This document shows positions 45,558 through 55,148 of a DNA stretch of 64,000 nt, piece by piece (position 1 is the first letter of the stretch; each line of letters begins with the position of its first letter). Location: the NCBI RefSeq assembly GCF_040812015.1, contig NZ_JBFNXJ010000004.1, positions 184,443 through 248,442 of the forward strand, written 5' to 3'. The position numbers and the translations under genes are program-made. The notes beneath the pieces were generated by a model. The model was given only the letters and a program-made list of their open reading frames with translations, made no database searches and was not told the DNA's origin. This stretch comes from Chitinivorax sp. PXF-14. GTDB lineage: Bacteria > Pseudomonadota > Gammaproteobacteria > Burkholderiales > SCOH01.

Positions 45558-48134
45558 TCAGGTTCTCAGCACGTCGAGCAGCTCCTTCTCGACCTGCACC
45601 AGGCGTTTGCTGTCGCTCAACGCCGGACCGGTGACGAGGAAGGTGTCTTCCGCGCGCTCGCCAAGCGTGCTGATCTTCGCCGAATGGATGCTGATCTGCC
45701 AGGCGCTGAGTATGCTGGTGATGCGCGACAGCAGCCCCGGACGGTCGCCGGCGATGATCGACATGACGTAGTAGTTCTGCTTGTCGTCGGTGCGGATGTT
45801 GACCTGTGGCGCCAGCGGGAAGTACTTGAGCTGTCGGCTCAGCCGTCCCGTCATCGGCGGCTCGACCGGTGTCTGCTGCTTGAGGCGGTGTGTAAGCTCG
45901 AACTCGAGCAGGGCGATCAGGTCGCGGTAATGCTCTTCGCTGTTCTCGGGGATGAAGACGTAGAAGCTGTCGAGCGCATAGCCGTGGCGCGTGGTGTAGA
46001 TCTTGGCCTCGCCGATGCTGTAACGCGAGCGCTCGAAGAACGAACACAGGCGCGCGAACAGCTGTGCCTGATCCTTGACGTAGACCAGCACCTGCAGGCC
46101 CGCGCCGTCGTCCGACAGCTTGGCCTTGACTACCGGCTCGTCGGTCTCCGGTCGCCAGTACAGCGCCCGGGTGTGCCAGGCGATCTCGCGCGCGTCGTGG
46201 CGCATGAAGTAGACCGTGTCGAGCTGCTTCCACAGCGTCTTGTGTGCGTCGTCGCCGAGCCCGTAGTAGCGCAGCAGCGCCTGGGCCTCGGCCTGGCGTT
46301 CCTCCAGGTAGGTGACGAGGCTGTATTGCCCGGCGGACAGTCGGCGGCTCGTGGCGTGGAACAGGTCCTCCAGCAGCTTGGCTTTCCAGTTGTTCCACAC
46401 CTTGGGGCTGGTGCCGCGGATGTCGCCGACGGTCACCAGGTAGAGCGCGGTCAGGTGGCGCTGGTCGACGACCAGCTTGGCGAAGTTCTCGATCACTTCG
46501 GGGTCATATACGTCCTGCTTCTGTGCGACCGAGGACATCGTCAGGTGGTGCTCCACCAGCCATGATACGAGCGCGCAGTCTTCTTCCGGCAGCTGGTGCT
46601 GCTGACAGAACTCATAAGCATCGACCTTGCCGAGCGCCGAGTGGTCGCCGCCCCGACCCTTGCCGATGTCGTGGAACAGCCCGGCCAGATAGAGCAGCTC
46701 TGGCTTCTTGAAGTCCTCGATCAGCTTGGAGCAGAGCGGGTATTCGTGGGTGAATTCGGGCACGGCGAAGCGGCGCAGATTGCGCACCACCATCAGGATA
46801 TGCTCGTCCACCGTGTAGACGTGAAACAGGTCGTGCTGCATCAGGCCGACGATCTTGCCGAATGCGGGGATGTAGCGGCCGAGAATGCCGTAGAGGTTCA
46901 TGCGGCGCAGCACGCGCGTCTGCCCGCGCGGCGCGGCCATGATCTCCATGAACAGCCGCTGGTTGGCCGGGTTGGCGCGGAACTCCGCATTGATCTTGCC
47001 GCGTGCATTCCACAGCGAGCGCAGGGTCTTGGCGCCGAGGCCGGTCAGGCTGGAATGGCGCTGCAGCAGCAGGAAGGCCTCGAGAATCGCCGACGGGTCT
47101 TTCTGGAACAGATCGAGATCGCGTGCGAGCAGCAGATTGTTGCGGCTGAAGAAGCGCTCGTTGAGCACCTCGACCGGCGCCAGCACCGAGATCAGGCGCC
47201 CGCGCAGATTCTGCAGCAGGATGTCGTTGAGCTGCAGCACCGTGCGTGCGGCACGGTAGTAGTTCTGCATCAGCCGCTCGCTGGCGCGTTGCAGCTTGCT
47301 ATCCTCGAAGCCGGCTTCTCTGGCGAGCTGGTTTTGCAGGTCGAACAGCAGGCGATCCTCGCGCCGCCCGGCCAGATAGTGCAGGCCAGAGCGCAACGCC
47401 TGCAGCACACGCTCGGCGCGGTGGATCTGGCGCGCCTCGGCAGCGGAGAGAATGCCGTGCTGCGCCAGCTCGCGCCAGGTGGTGCCGGCGCCGCTCGCAT
47501 TGGCGATCCAGATCACCGTCTGCAGGTCGCGCAGGCCGCCCGGGCTTTCCTTGACGTTGGGTTCGAGGTTGTAGGCCACGCCATGGAAGCGCGAGTGGCG
47601 TTGTTCCTGCTCCAGCAGCTTGCCTTCGACGAAACGTAGCGGGTCCATCTGCACATGCAATTGTGAACGCAGCGCCTCGAAACGCGCCGGCTCGCAAGAC
47701 AGGGGGCGCGCTTCGAGCAGCGTCGTCTGCACCGTGAGGTCGCGCTCAGCCTCTTCCAGGCATTCGGCCAGCGTGCGTGTGCTGTGGCCGACGTCGAGGC
47801 CGATATCCCAGAACAGGCCGATCAGGCGCTCGACCTTGGCCAGCACCTCGGCGTCGGCGGCGTCCGGCAGCAGGATCAGGATGTCGATGTCGGAATAGGG
47901 GTAGACCTCGCCGCGGCCGTAGCCGCCCACGGCGACCAGGCTGACGTCGCCGGCGAATCCGCAGCTGGCCCAGAGGTCACGCAATACTCTGTCAACGAGA
48001 TCGCTGTGGTCGGCCAAGAGCCGCTCCACATCGCGGCTCCTGCCGTGGATGTCGCGCAGATGCTGGCGCCCATCCGCCAGGCGCTTGCGCCACGGCGCGG
48101 GGTCGAAGCGGGCGGTGGCGTCCGGATGCGTCAT
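45558..48134 (-). CDS. glnD: PII uridylyltransferase/uridylyl-removing enzyme (GlnD)
   Basis: GlnD adds UMP to PII proteins when nitrogen is limiting and removes it when glutamine is high. The 858-residue protein has the nucleotidyltransferase motif VGGYGRGEVYPYSDIDILIL (Asp82 and Asp84 bind metal), the central helical domain, the HD hydrolase motif FHDIGKGRGGDHS, and two C-terminal ACT domains (VLVYVKDQAQLFARLCSFFE and VMSIIAGDRPGLLSRITSIL) that sense glutamine. It follows map by 6 bp on the same strand. Confidence 0.97.
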   Translation of the reverse strand: MTHPDATARFDPAPWRKRLADGRQHLRDIHGRSRDVERLLADHSDLVDRVLRDLWASCGFAGDVSLVAVGGYGRGEVYPYSDIDILILLPDAADAEVLAKVERLIGLFWDIGLDVGHSTRTLAECLEEAERDLTVQTTLLEARPLSCEPARFEALRSQLHVQMDPLRFVEGKLLEQEQRHSRFHGVAYNLEPNVKESPGGLRDLQTVIWIANASGAGTTWRELAQHGILSAAEARQIHRAERVLQALRSGLHYLAGRREDRLLFDLQNQLAREAGFEDSKLQRASERLMQNYYRAARTVLQLNDILLQNLRGRLISVLAPVEVLNERFFSRNNLLLARDLDLFQKDPSAILEAFLLLQRHSSLTGLGAKTLRSLWNARGKINAEFRANPANQRLFMEIMAAPRGQTRVLRRMNLYGILGRYIPAFGKIVGLMQHDLFHVYTVDEHILMVVRNLRRFAVPEFTHEYPLCSKLIEDFKKPELLYLAGLFHDIGKGRGGDHSALGKVDAYEFCQQHQLPEEDCALVSWLVEHHLTMSSVAQKQDVYDPEVIENFAKLVVDQRHLTALYLVTVGDIRGTSPKVWNNWKAKLLEDLFHATSRRLSAGQYSLVTYLEERQAEAQALLRYYGLGDDAHKTLWKQLDTVYFMRHDAREIAWHTRALYWRPETDEPVVKAKLSDDGAGLQVLVYVKDQAQLFARLCSFFERSRYSIGEAKIYTTRHGYALDSFYVFIPENSEEHYRDLIALLEFELTHRLKQQTPVEPPMTGRLSRQLKYFPLAPQVNIRTDDKQNYYVMSIIAGDRPGLLSRITSILSAWQISIHSAKISTLGERAEDTFLVTGPALSDSKRLVQVEKELLDVLRT

Positions 48135-48140
48135 GCTAGC

Positions 48141-48932
48141 CTAGAACGGTTTGGCCGGTGTGCCAGCCGATTGGGTGAGGATCTCGTAGCCAGTTTCGGT
48201 GACCAGCACCGTGTGCTCCCACTGCGCGGACAGGCTATGGTCCTTGGTGACCACGGTCCAGCCGTCGCCCAGCATGCGGATACCGGCCTTGCCGGCGTTG
48301 ATCATTGGCTCGATGGTGAAGATCATGCCGGGCTGCAGCTTGGCGCCGGTGCCGGGGCGGCCGTAGTGGACCACCTGCGGGTCTTCGTGAAATTGCTTGC
48401 CGATGCCGTGGCCGCAGAACTCGCGTACCACGCTGTAGCCGTTGCCCTCGGCATATTTCTGGATGGCGTGGCCGATGTCGCCGAGCGACTTGCCGGGCGC
48501 GACCTGCTCGATGCCGAGCCACATGCATTCATAGGTGATCTGGCTCAGGCGCTTGGCCTGGATCGATGCTTCACCGATCAGGAACATGCGGCTGGTGTCG
48601 CCGTGGTAGCCATCCTTGATCACGGTGATGTCGAGGTTGACGATGTCACCGCTTTTCAGCACGCGGTCGCCGGGAATGCCGTGGCAGACCTGATGGTTGA
48701 TCGAGGTGCAGATCGCCTTGGGGTAGGGCGCATGCCCCGGTGGCGCATAGTTGAGCGGCGCCGGGATGGTGCCTTGCTCCTTGACCATGTACTCGTGGCA
48801 CAGCCGGTCGAGCTCGCCGGTCGTGACGCCAGGTACGACGAAGGGGGTGATGTAGTCGAGGACTTCGCTCGCGAGCCGGCCGGCAACGCGCATCTTGGCG
48901 ATATCTTCTGCGTTCTTGATGATAATGGACAT
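48141..48932 (-). CDS. map: Methionine aminopeptidase, type I (Map)
   Basis: Map removes the initiator methionine. The 263-residue protein has all five metal ligands: Asp101 and Asp112 (NLDITVIKDGYHGDTSRMF), His175 (CGHGIGKQFHE), Glu208 (FTIEPM) and Glu239 (WEHTVLV), plus His84 (NHQVCHGIP) in the substrate pocket. It lies head to head with rpsB, as in many Proteobacteria, with a 317-bp shared control region. Confidence 0.97.
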   Translation of the reverse strand: MSIIIKNAEDIAKMRVAGRLASEVLDYITPFVVPGVTTGELDRLCHEYMVKEQGTIPAPLNYAPPGHAPYPKAICTSINHQVCHGIPGDRVLKSGDIVNLDITVIKDGYHGDTSRMFLIGEASIQAKRLSQITYECMWLGIEQVAPGKSLGDIGHAIQKYAEGNGYSVVREFCGHGIGKQFHEDPQVVHYGRPGTGAKLQPGMIFTIEPMINAGKAGIRMLGDGWTVVTKDHSLSAQWEHTVLVTETGYEILTQSAGTPAKPF

Positions 48933-49076
48933 GGCTGTGTGTATCTCTTGAAATTCTAGCCGCGGCCGGGGAGGGGTCGGTGTGGCCGGGGCAATGTAAC
49001 CGTCAAGGATAAGAGATCACGCCAGGGGTGGCAATGTTCCCGGCCCCTTTTGCATGTCGCCGGGCCGCCGGCGTAC

Positions 49077-49106
49077 TTGAGCGAGTCGGGCCGGTAATGC
49101 TAAAAT
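49077..49106 (+). promoter_or_regulatory. Sigma-70 promoter of rpsB-tsf
   Basis: TTGAGC (49077-49082) and an extended -10, TGCTAAAAT with TAAAAT at 49101-49106, are 18 bp apart. Transcription from about 49113 would include the whole leader structure described at 49148-49249. Confidence 0.65.
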
Positions 49107-49147
49107 CGCAAATTAGCTTTTTCGTGTAGAGAGCTAATCAACTCACA

Positions 49148-49249
49148 CATCCGCCAACATTAAGGGTGTGCGCAATGCCCAAACGACAGTTTGACGGGCG
49201 CGCAGCTTGAAGGCGGATGGAGGTCTAACCCTTAATATTGGAGTCATCC
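49148..49249 (+). promoter_or_regulatory. rpsB leader RNA with an interleaved (pseudoknot) structure
   Basis: CATCCGCC (49148-49155) is complementary to GGCGGATG (49212-49219), and ATTAAGGGT (49159-49167) to ACCCTTAAT (49228-49236). The order is A-B-A'-B', so the helices of 8 and 9 perfect pairs form a pseudoknot. Between them lies a hairpin (TGCGC/GCGCA, GCCC/GGGC and AAAC/GTTT). The B' strand ends 2-3 nt before the TTGGAG ribosome binding site, so the fold could control translation. Autogenous control of rpsB-tsf by S2 through a structured leader is known in gammaproteobacteria; here it is inferred from the fold. Confidence 0.8.
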
Positions 49250-49999
49250 ATGTCTGTCAGCATGCGTCAAATGCTCGAGGCCGGCGTTCATTTCGGCCAC
49301 CAAACCCGTTACTGGAACCCGAAAATGGCCCCGTTCATTTTCGGTCACCGCAACAAGATTCACATCATCAACCTGGAAAAGACCCTGCCGATGTACGAGC
49401 AGGCCATTTCCTTTGTGAAGAAGCTGTCCGCCAATAAGGGCTCTGTCCTGTTCGTCGGCACCAAGCGTCAGGCTCGCGACATCGTCAAGGAAGAGGCTAG
49501 CCGCGCTGGCGCACCTTTCGTCGATCAGCGTTGGCTCGGCGGCATGCTGACCAACTTCAAGACGGTCAAGCAATCGGTCAAGCGTCTGCAAGACATGCAG
49601 GCCACGCTGGCTGATCCGGCTGCTGGCGAGAAGTTCACCAAGAAGGAACTGCTCGACCTGCAACGCGACGCAGAAAAGCTCGAGAAGAGCCTGGGCGGTA
49701 TCAAGAACATGGGCGGCCTGCCTGATGCGCTGTTCATCATCGACGTCGGCTACCAGAAGGGTGCCGTTACCGAAGCGCAAAAGCTGGGCATTCCGGTCAT
49801 CGCTGTGGTCGATACCAACAACAGCCCGGAAGGCGTGGATTACGTGATCCCGGGTAACGACGACTCCAGTCGCGCGATTCGTCTTTATGCTCGTGGCGTC
49901 GCCGATGCGATCCTCGAAGGCAAGAGCAACGTAGCGAAGGAAGTCGGGGGCGGAGACGAATTTGTCGAAGTCCAGGCTGCGGAGCAAGCCGCCGAGTAA
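49250..49999 (+). CDS. rpsB: 30S ribosomal protein S2
   Basis: The 249-residue S2 starts [20 protein letters not shown] and has the family blocks [70 protein letters not shown] and [21 protein letters not shown]2 binds late in 30S assembly. The start at 49250 is behind TTGGAG; a TTG at 49238 is in frame but lies in that site. A terminator-like attenuator separates it from tsf. Confidence 0.98.
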   Translation: MSVSMRQMLEAGVHFGHQTRYWNPKMAPFIFGHRNKIHIINLEKTLPMYEQAISFVKKLSANKGSVLFVGTKRQARDIVKEEASRAGAPFVDQRWLGGMLTNFKTVKQSVKRLQDMQATLADPAAGEKFTKKELLDLQRDAEKLEKSLGGIKNMGGLPDALFIIDVGYQKGAVTEAQKLGIPVIAVVDTNNSPEGVDYVIPGNDDSSRAIRLYARGVADAILEGKSNVAKEVGGGDEFVEVQAAEQAAE

Positions 50000-50001
50000 A
50001 G

Positions 50002-50026
50002 AAAAAGGGGCGGCAGCCCCTTTTTT
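50002..50026 (+). terminator. Rho-independent terminator/attenuator between rpsB and tsf
   Basis: AAAAAGGGGC-GGCA-GCCCC followed by six T residues, 2 bases after the rpsB stop. It probably lets only part of transcription continue into tsf, as in E. coli. Confidence 0.85.
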
Positions 50027-50135
50027 GTGAATGTGCCGTCCGGCGGAATATCGCCGGTGCGCACAACGAATTCCCATCTGATTTGGCCCGGGCTGATCGC
50101 CGAGGCTGAATTGTCGAAATCCCAGGAGTAAGCAA

Positions 50136-51008
50136 ATGGCTGAAATTAGCGCAAAAATGGTTGCGGAACTGCGCGAGGCGACTGGCCTCGGCATGATGGA
50201 GTGCAAGAAGGCTCTGGTCGAAGCTGAAGGCGATATCAAGAAGGCAGAAGAGCTGCTGCGCATCAAGAGTGGTGCCAAGGCAGGCAAGGTTGCCGGCCGT
50301 ACCGCTGCGGAAGGTGCAATCGCCCAGTTTATCGCTGGCAAGGTTGGCGCGCTGGTCGAAATCAACTGCGAAACCGACTTCGTTGGCAAGGATGACGGTT
50401 TCGTCGCCTTCACCAAGGCCGTCGCTCAAGCCGTTGCCGAAAGCAACGCCGCTGACGTCGAAGCCCTGTCGGCTGTCAAGCTGGCTTCCGGTCAAACCGT
50501 CGAAGAAGCGCGCAAGGCGCTGATCTCCAAGGTCGGCGAAAACATCTCCGTGCGTCGTTTCGTGCGCTACGAAACGCCTGACGCCCTGTCGGTCTACCTG
50601 CACGGTTCGAAGATCGGCGTGCTGGTCGAACTCGCCGGTGGCGACGATGCACTGGGCAAGGACATCGCGATGCACATCGCTGCATCCAAACCGGTTTGCG
50701 TGTCGAAGGACGAAGTGCCTGCCGAGTTGCTGGAAAAAGAGCGCGTCATCTACGCCGCTCAAGCCGCTGAATCGGGCAAGCCGGCCAACATCGTCGAGAA
50801 GATGGTCGAAGGCCGTATCGTCAAGTATCTGGCGGAAGTGACCCTGCTCGGCCAGCCGTTCGTAAAGAACCCCGACGTGACCGTCGAAAAGCTGCTCGCC
50901 GACAAGAAGGCCAGCATCAAGCGCTTCCAGATGTTCGTCGTGGGCGAAGGCATCGAGAAGAAAGTTGTCGATTTCGCTGCAGAAGTTGCAGCTGCTGCTA
51001 AGGTGTAA
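50136..51008 (+). CDS. tsf: Elongation factor Ts
   Basis: EF-Ts recycles EF-Tu by exchanging GDP for GTP. The 290-residue protein has the N-terminal UBA-like [20 protein letters not shown] with the TGLGMM consensus, [20 protein letters not shown] and [14 protein letters not shown] (TDFV motif), then repeated core subdomains. An AGGAG site precedes the ATG. The 136-bp gap after rpsB holds only the attenuator and a leader. Confidence 0.98.
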   Translation: MAEISAKMVAELREATGLGMMECKKALVEAEGDIKKAEELLRIKSGAKAGKVAGRTAAEGAIAQFIAGKVGALVEINCETDFVGKDDGFVAFTKAVAQAVAESNAADVEALSAVKLASGQTVEEARKALISKVGENISVRRFVRYETPDALSVYLHGSKIGVLVELAGGDDALGKDIAMHIAASKPVCVSKDEVPAELLEKERVIYAAQAAESGKPANIVEKMVEGRIVKYLAEVTLLGQPFVKNPDVTVEKLLADKKASIKRFQMFVVGEGIEKKVVDFAAEVAAAAKV

Positions 51009-51011
51009 AAC

Positions 51012-51731
51012 ATGGAAAAATCCCCCGTCTTCAAGCGAATCCTGGTGAAACTGTCTGGCGAAGCCCTGATGGGCGACGACAGCTATGGCATCAATCGCGC
51101 GACGATCGAGCGCATCGTCTCCGAGGTCAAGGAAGTGGTCGATCTCGGGGTACAGGTGGCCGTCGTCATCGGCGGGGGAAATATTTTCCGTGGCGTCGCG
51201 CCTGGCGCGGCCGGTATGGACCGCGCCACGGCCGACTACATGGGTATGCTGGCTACCGTGATGAACGCGTTGGCGCTGCAGGATGCCTTCCGCCACATCG
51301 ACGTCGTCAGCCGCGTGCAGTCGGCATTGACGATCGAGCAGGTGGCCGAGCCCTATATCCGTGGCAAGGCGATGCGTTACCTGGAAGAGAACAAGGTGGT
51401 GATCTTCGCCGCCGGTACCGGTAACCCGTTCTTTACCACCGACACCGCGGCCGCGCTGCGTGGCATGGAAATGAACGTTGATATCGTGCTCAAGGCCACC
51501 AAGGTCGATGGCGTGTATACCGACGATCCGAAGAAGAACCCCGAAGCGGTTCGCTACCAGAAGATCACCTTCGACGAAGCGATCCACAAGAATTTGAAGG
51601 TCATGGACGCCACTGCGCTGACGCTGTGCCGTGACCAGAAACTGCCGATCAACGTCTTCAGCATCTTCAAGGCAGGCGGGCTCAAGCGCGTCGTGCTGGG
51701 CGAGGACGAAGGCACGCTGGTGCACTGCTGA
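51012..51731 (+). CDS. pyrH: UMP kinase
   Basis: PyrH phosphorylates UMP to UDP and is GTP-activated in this family. The 239-residue hexameric amino-acid-kinase-fold protein has [80 protein letters not shown] and [20 protein letters not shown]. It is in the tsf-pyrH-frr order common in Proteobacteria and lies 3 bp after tsf. Confidence 0.97.
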   Translation: MEKSPVFKRILVKLSGEALMGDDSYGINRATIERIVSEVKEVVDLGVQVAVVIGGGNIFRGVAPGAAGMDRATADYMGMLATVMNALALQDAFRHIDVVSRVQSALTIEQVAEPYIRGKAMRYLEENKVVIFAAGTGNPFFTTDTAAALRGMEMNVDIVLKATKVDGVYTDDPKKNPEAVRYQKITFDEAIHKNLKVMDATALTLCRDQKLPINVFSIFKAGGLKRVVLGEDEGTLVHC

Positions 51732-51765
51732 TCGGTTGTTGTAAAAAGACTCAAAGGAGCTGGGC

Positions 51766-52323
51766 ATGATTGCCGACGTCAAGAAAACTACCGAACAGAA
51801 AATGCAACGTTCGCTCGAAGCGCTCAAGACCGACCTCACCAAGGTGCGGACTGGCCGCGCCCATACCGGTATCCTTGACCACGTGACGGTCGACTATTAT
51901 GGCAACCCGACGCCGATCAATCAGGTTGCTGGCCTGTCCTTGCTGGATGCCCGGACCATTGGCGTCATGCCGTTCGAGAAGAAGATGGCGGCCGCCATCG
52001 AAAAGGCGATTCGTGATTCGGATCTGGGCCTGAACCCCGCTTCGATGGGGGACGTGGTGCGTGTGCCGATGCCCGCGCTGACGGAAGAGCGCCGCAAGGA
52101 CCTGATCAAGGTCGTGCGTGGCGAAGCCGAAAATGCTCGCGTGGCAGTACGCAATGTGCGTCGTGACGCCAACGATCAGCTGAAGAAGGCGGTCAAGGAC
52201 AAGGCCATCTCCGAGGACGACGAACGTCGCGCCCAGGACGATGTGCAGAAGCTGACCGACAAGTACATTGCCGAAATCGACAAGGCATTGCAGGCCAAAG
52301 AAGCAGACCTGATGGCTGTCTGA
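51766..52323 (+). CDS. frr: Ribosome recycling factor
   Basis: RRF splits post-termination ribosomes together with EF-G. The 185-residue, two-domain protein has [60 protein letters not shown] and [20 protein letters not shown]. The AAAGGAG site before the ATG at 51766 supports the start. It ends 3 bp before uppS. Confidence 0.98.
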   Translation: MIADVKKTTEQKMQRSLEALKTDLTKVRTGRAHTGILDHVTVDYYGNPTPINQVAGLSLLDARTIGVMPFEKKMAAAIEKAIRDSDLGLNPASMGDVVRVPMPALTEERRKDLIKVVRGEAENARVAVRNVRRDANDQLKKAVKDKAISEDDERRAQDDVQKLTDKYIAEIDKALQAKEADLMAV

Positions 52324-52326
52324 GCC

Positions 52327-53079
52327 GTGTCGCTCTTTTCCAGTTCTACCGTTGCCATTCCCGACGCTGTCCAGGTGCCGCGCCATGTGGCGATCATCAT
52401 GGACGGGAATGGCCGCTGGGCCAAGAAACGGTTCATGCCCCGCGTCGCCGGCCACAAGCGTGGCCTGGAAACCGTGCGCGAGATCGTTCAGGCCTGCGTC
52501 GACCTGAGGGTCGACTACCTCACTCTGTTTGCCTTCTCGAGCGAGAACTGGCGTCGTCCGCAGGATGAAGTCTCGTTCCTGATGCAGCTTTTCCTGCGTG
52601 CGATGGAGCGTGAGGTCAACAAACTGGCGGACAACAACATCCGCCTCAAGATCGTCGGGCGTCTCGATCGTTTCGAACCGCAGATCGCCGAGATGATCGA
52701 AAAGTCGCAGGCTCGGACTGCCGCCAATAACGGGCTGACGCTGACTATCGCGGCGGACTACGGTGGCCGCTGGGATATCCTGCAGGCCACGCAGCACATG
52801 CTGAAGGCGCGCCCCGAGCTGGTCCAAGGGTTTGAAGAAGGCGATCTGGCCCCTTACCTGGCCATGTCATACGCACCCGAGCCCGACCTGTTCATCCGCA
52901 CCGGCGGTGAGCAGCGCATCAGCAATTTCCTGCTGTGGCAATTGGCCTACAGTGAACTGTATTTCACCGATACGCTGTGGCCTGATTTCGACGCCAAGGC
53001 GCTCAAGCAGGCGATTGCCTCCTACCAGACGCGCGAACGCCGTTTCGGCCGTACCAGCGAACAACTCCTCGATGCTTAA
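52327..53079 (+). CDS. uppS: Undecaprenyl diphosphate synthase
   Basis: UppS makes C55 undecaprenyl diphosphate, the lipid carrier for peptidoglycan and for the exopolysaccharide locus described above. The 250-residue cis-prenyltransferase has [20 protein letters not shown] (the key Asp and Arg), [17 protein letters not shown] and [20 protein letters not shown]. It starts with GTG at 52327 and overlaps cdsA by 8 bp. Confidence 0.97.
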   Translation: MSLFSSSTVAIPDAVQVPRHVAIIMDGNGRWAKKRFMPRVAGHKRGLETVREIVQACVDLRVDYLTLFAFSSENWRRPQDEVSFLMQLFLRAMEREVNKLADNNIRLKIVGRLDRFEPQIAEMIEKSQARTAANNGLTLTIAADYGGRWDILQATQHMLKARPELVQGFEEGDLAPYLAMSYAPEPDLFIRTGGEQRISNFLLWQLAYSELYFTDTLWPDFDAKALKQAIASYQTRERRFGRTSEQLLDA

Positions 53080-53881
53080 AACCCGGATCATTACGGCACT
53101 GGTGCTGTTGCCCATCGTGCTGGCCGCCTTGTTCTTCCTGTCAGGAAGCGGTTGGGCGATCTTCGCACTTGCCGTCTGCGTGATCGGCAGCTGGGAATGG
53201 ACACGGCTCAGCGGTTGGCAGGGCGGCAAGCAATGGGCTTATGTCGGCCTCACCGCGCTGTTCGGCCTGGCGCTGATCGCGACTGATGTTCCGCACCCGG
53301 TACGTGTGACGCTTTCGCTGCTGTCATTGGGCTTCTGGCCCGTGGTCGCCCCGCTCTGGCTGCATCGTAAGTGGCGCCTGTCGGGTCATGCCTTTGCCCC
53401 ACTGATCGGCTGGCTGCTGCTGCTGGGCAGCTGGCAGGCGATGGTGCTGTGGCATGAACGTGAAAACGGTCCGTGGATCCTGCTTGCCATTCTTGCTGTG
53501 GCCTGGGTGGCCGATACGGCGGCCTATTTTGCCGGACGTGCGTTCGGCAAGCACAAGCTGGCGCCCTCCATCAGTCCCGGCAAGAGCTGGGAAGGCGTGG
53601 TCGGGGCCTATATCGGCATCACGGCCTACGGTTTTCTGCTGCTGCGTTCCCCCTTGGGGCCGCAATTCGGCGGAATGTGGATTTTCCCCGCGCTGTGGGT
53701 GCTGACTGGCTTGTCGGTCGTGGGTGATCTGCTCGAATCGCTGTTCAAGCGCCAGATCGGCATCAAGGACAGCAGCAATCTGCTGCCTGGGCACGGCGGT
53801 ATCCTCGATCGCATCGACAGCCAGCTGGCCGTATTGCCGGTCAGCGCCGCACTGCTCACGCTGGCGCAGCTGGCTCAGTAA
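53072..53881 (+). CDS. cdsA: Phosphatidate cytidylyltransferase
   Basis: CdsA makes CDP-diacylglycerol from phosphatidic acid and CTP. The 269-residue membrane protein has about seven helices and the family signature near its end: [20 protein letters not shown] then [33 protein letters not shown] and [12 protein letters not shown] are also conserved. The ATG at 53072 overlaps the uppS stop (ATGCTTAA). Confidence 0.95.
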   Translation: MLKTRIITALVLLPIVLAALFFLSGSGWAIFALAVCVIGSWEWTRLSGWQGGKQWAYVGLTALFGLALIATDVPHPVRVTLSLLSLGFWPVVAPLWLHRKWRLSGHAFAPLIGWLLLLGSWQAMVLWHERENGPWILLAILAVAWVADTAAYFAGRAFGKHKLAPSISPGKSWEGVVGAYIGITAYGFLLLRSPLGPQFGGMWIFPALWVLTGLSVVGDLLESLFKRQIGIKDSSNLLPGHGGILDRIDSQLAVLPVSAALLTLAQLAQ

Positions 53882-53899
53882 ACCGGATATCCTCAAGCC

Positions 53900-55087
53900 A
53901 TGTCTCGTCCGCAACGTCTGACCATTCTTGGTTCCACCGGCACCATCGGCGTCAACACGCTGGATGTGGTGGCGCGGCATCCCGAGCGTTATCAGGTACT
54001 GGCATTGACTGCCAATGCCTATGTCGAACGGATGGCCGAGCAGTGCCGGGCGTTTCGGCCGCGCTATGCCGTCATGCTCGACGCGGATGCGGCAGAGAGG
54101 TTGCGTCTTGCCCTGCGCGAAGACGACTTGCCGACCGAGGTGTTGGCGGGCGTCGAGGCACTCGAACGAGTGGCGTCGCTGCCCGAGGTCGATGCCGTCA
54201 TGGCGGCCATTGTCGGCAGTGCGGGCATGCGGCCGACGCTCGCGGCGGCCCGTGCGGGCAAGCGGGTGCTGTTGGCCAACAAGGAAACCCTGGTCATGGC
54301 CGGGCGTCTGTTCATGGACGCCGTGCACGAGCACAAGGCCCTGCTGTTGCCGATCGACAGCGAGCACAACGCAATCTTTCAGGCTATGCCGTCCGGCTAT
54401 GCCGGCGACCTCGATCGTGGCGGTGTGTCGCGTATCCTGCTGACGGCCTCGGGCGGGCCGTTTCGTACCACGCCGCTGGCGCAGTTGGCGGCCGTCACGC
54501 CTGAACAGGCCTGCGCTCACCCAAACTGGGTGATGGGGCGCAAGATATCGGTCGACTCGGCTTCCATGATGAACAAGGGGCTCGAGGTCATCGAGGCACA
54601 CTGGCTGTTCAACGCACCGGCTGAGCGCATTGAGGTGGTGATCCACCCGCAGAGCGTGATCCACTCACTGGTGTCGTATATCGATGGCTCGGTGATTGCC
54701 CAGCTGGGCAACCCCGACATGCGCACGCCGATTGCCTATGCTTTAGCCTATCCCGAGCGCATCACGGCTGGGGTGGAGCCGCTGGACCTGGCGAAGATCG
54801 CCATCCTGCAGTTCGAACGGCCCGACCTGCAACGTTTCCCCTGTCTGCGGCTTGCCTTCGACGCACTCAAGCAGGGCGGCAGTGCATCGGCCATTCTCAA
54901 TGCGGCCAATGAAATTGCTGTGGCGGCCTTTCTCGAACAGCGGCTGCGCTTCGATCAGATTCCTGTTCTGGTCGAATCGGTTCTCGCTGCATCCGACTGC
55001 CGCGAGGCGGCCGGCATCGACGAATTGCTGCAGATCGACGCCGCCGCGCGCGCCGCTGCAGAGTTGCATATCGCTCGGCTTGCTTGA
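53900..55087 (+). CDS. dxr: 1-deoxy-D-xylulose-5-phosphate reductoisomerase
   Basis: Dxr carries out the second step of the MEP isoprenoid pathway. In 395 residues it has the NADPH site [28 protein letters not shown], the metal/substrate motif [26 protein letters not shown] and [20 protein letters not shown]. Its place between cdsA and rseP, near uppS, links isoprenoid supply to lipid-carrier synthesis. Confidence 0.97.
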   Translation: MSRPQRLTILGSTGTIGVNTLDVVARHPERYQVLALTANAYVERMAEQCRAFRPRYAVMLDADAAERLRLALREDDLPTEVLAGVEALERVASLPEVDAVMAAIVGSAGMRPTLAAARAGKRVLLANKETLVMAGRLFMDAVHEHKALLLPIDSEHNAIFQAMPSGYAGDLDRGGVSRILLTASGGPFRTTPLAQLAAVTPEQACAHPNWVMGRKISVDSASMMNKGLEVIEAHWLFNAPAERIEVVIHPQSVIHSLVSYIDGSVIAQLGNPDMRTPIAYALAYPERITAGVEPLDLAKIAILQFERPDLQRFPCLRLAFDALKQGGSASAILNAANEIAVAAFLEQRLRFDQIPVLVESVLAASDCREAAGIDELLQIDAAARAAAELHIARLA

Positions 55088-55148
55088 GCAGTGAACTATT
55101 CTGCCGTAATCTGACCCAACACGCGTTCGCGCTAATTCGGGCTACTTC

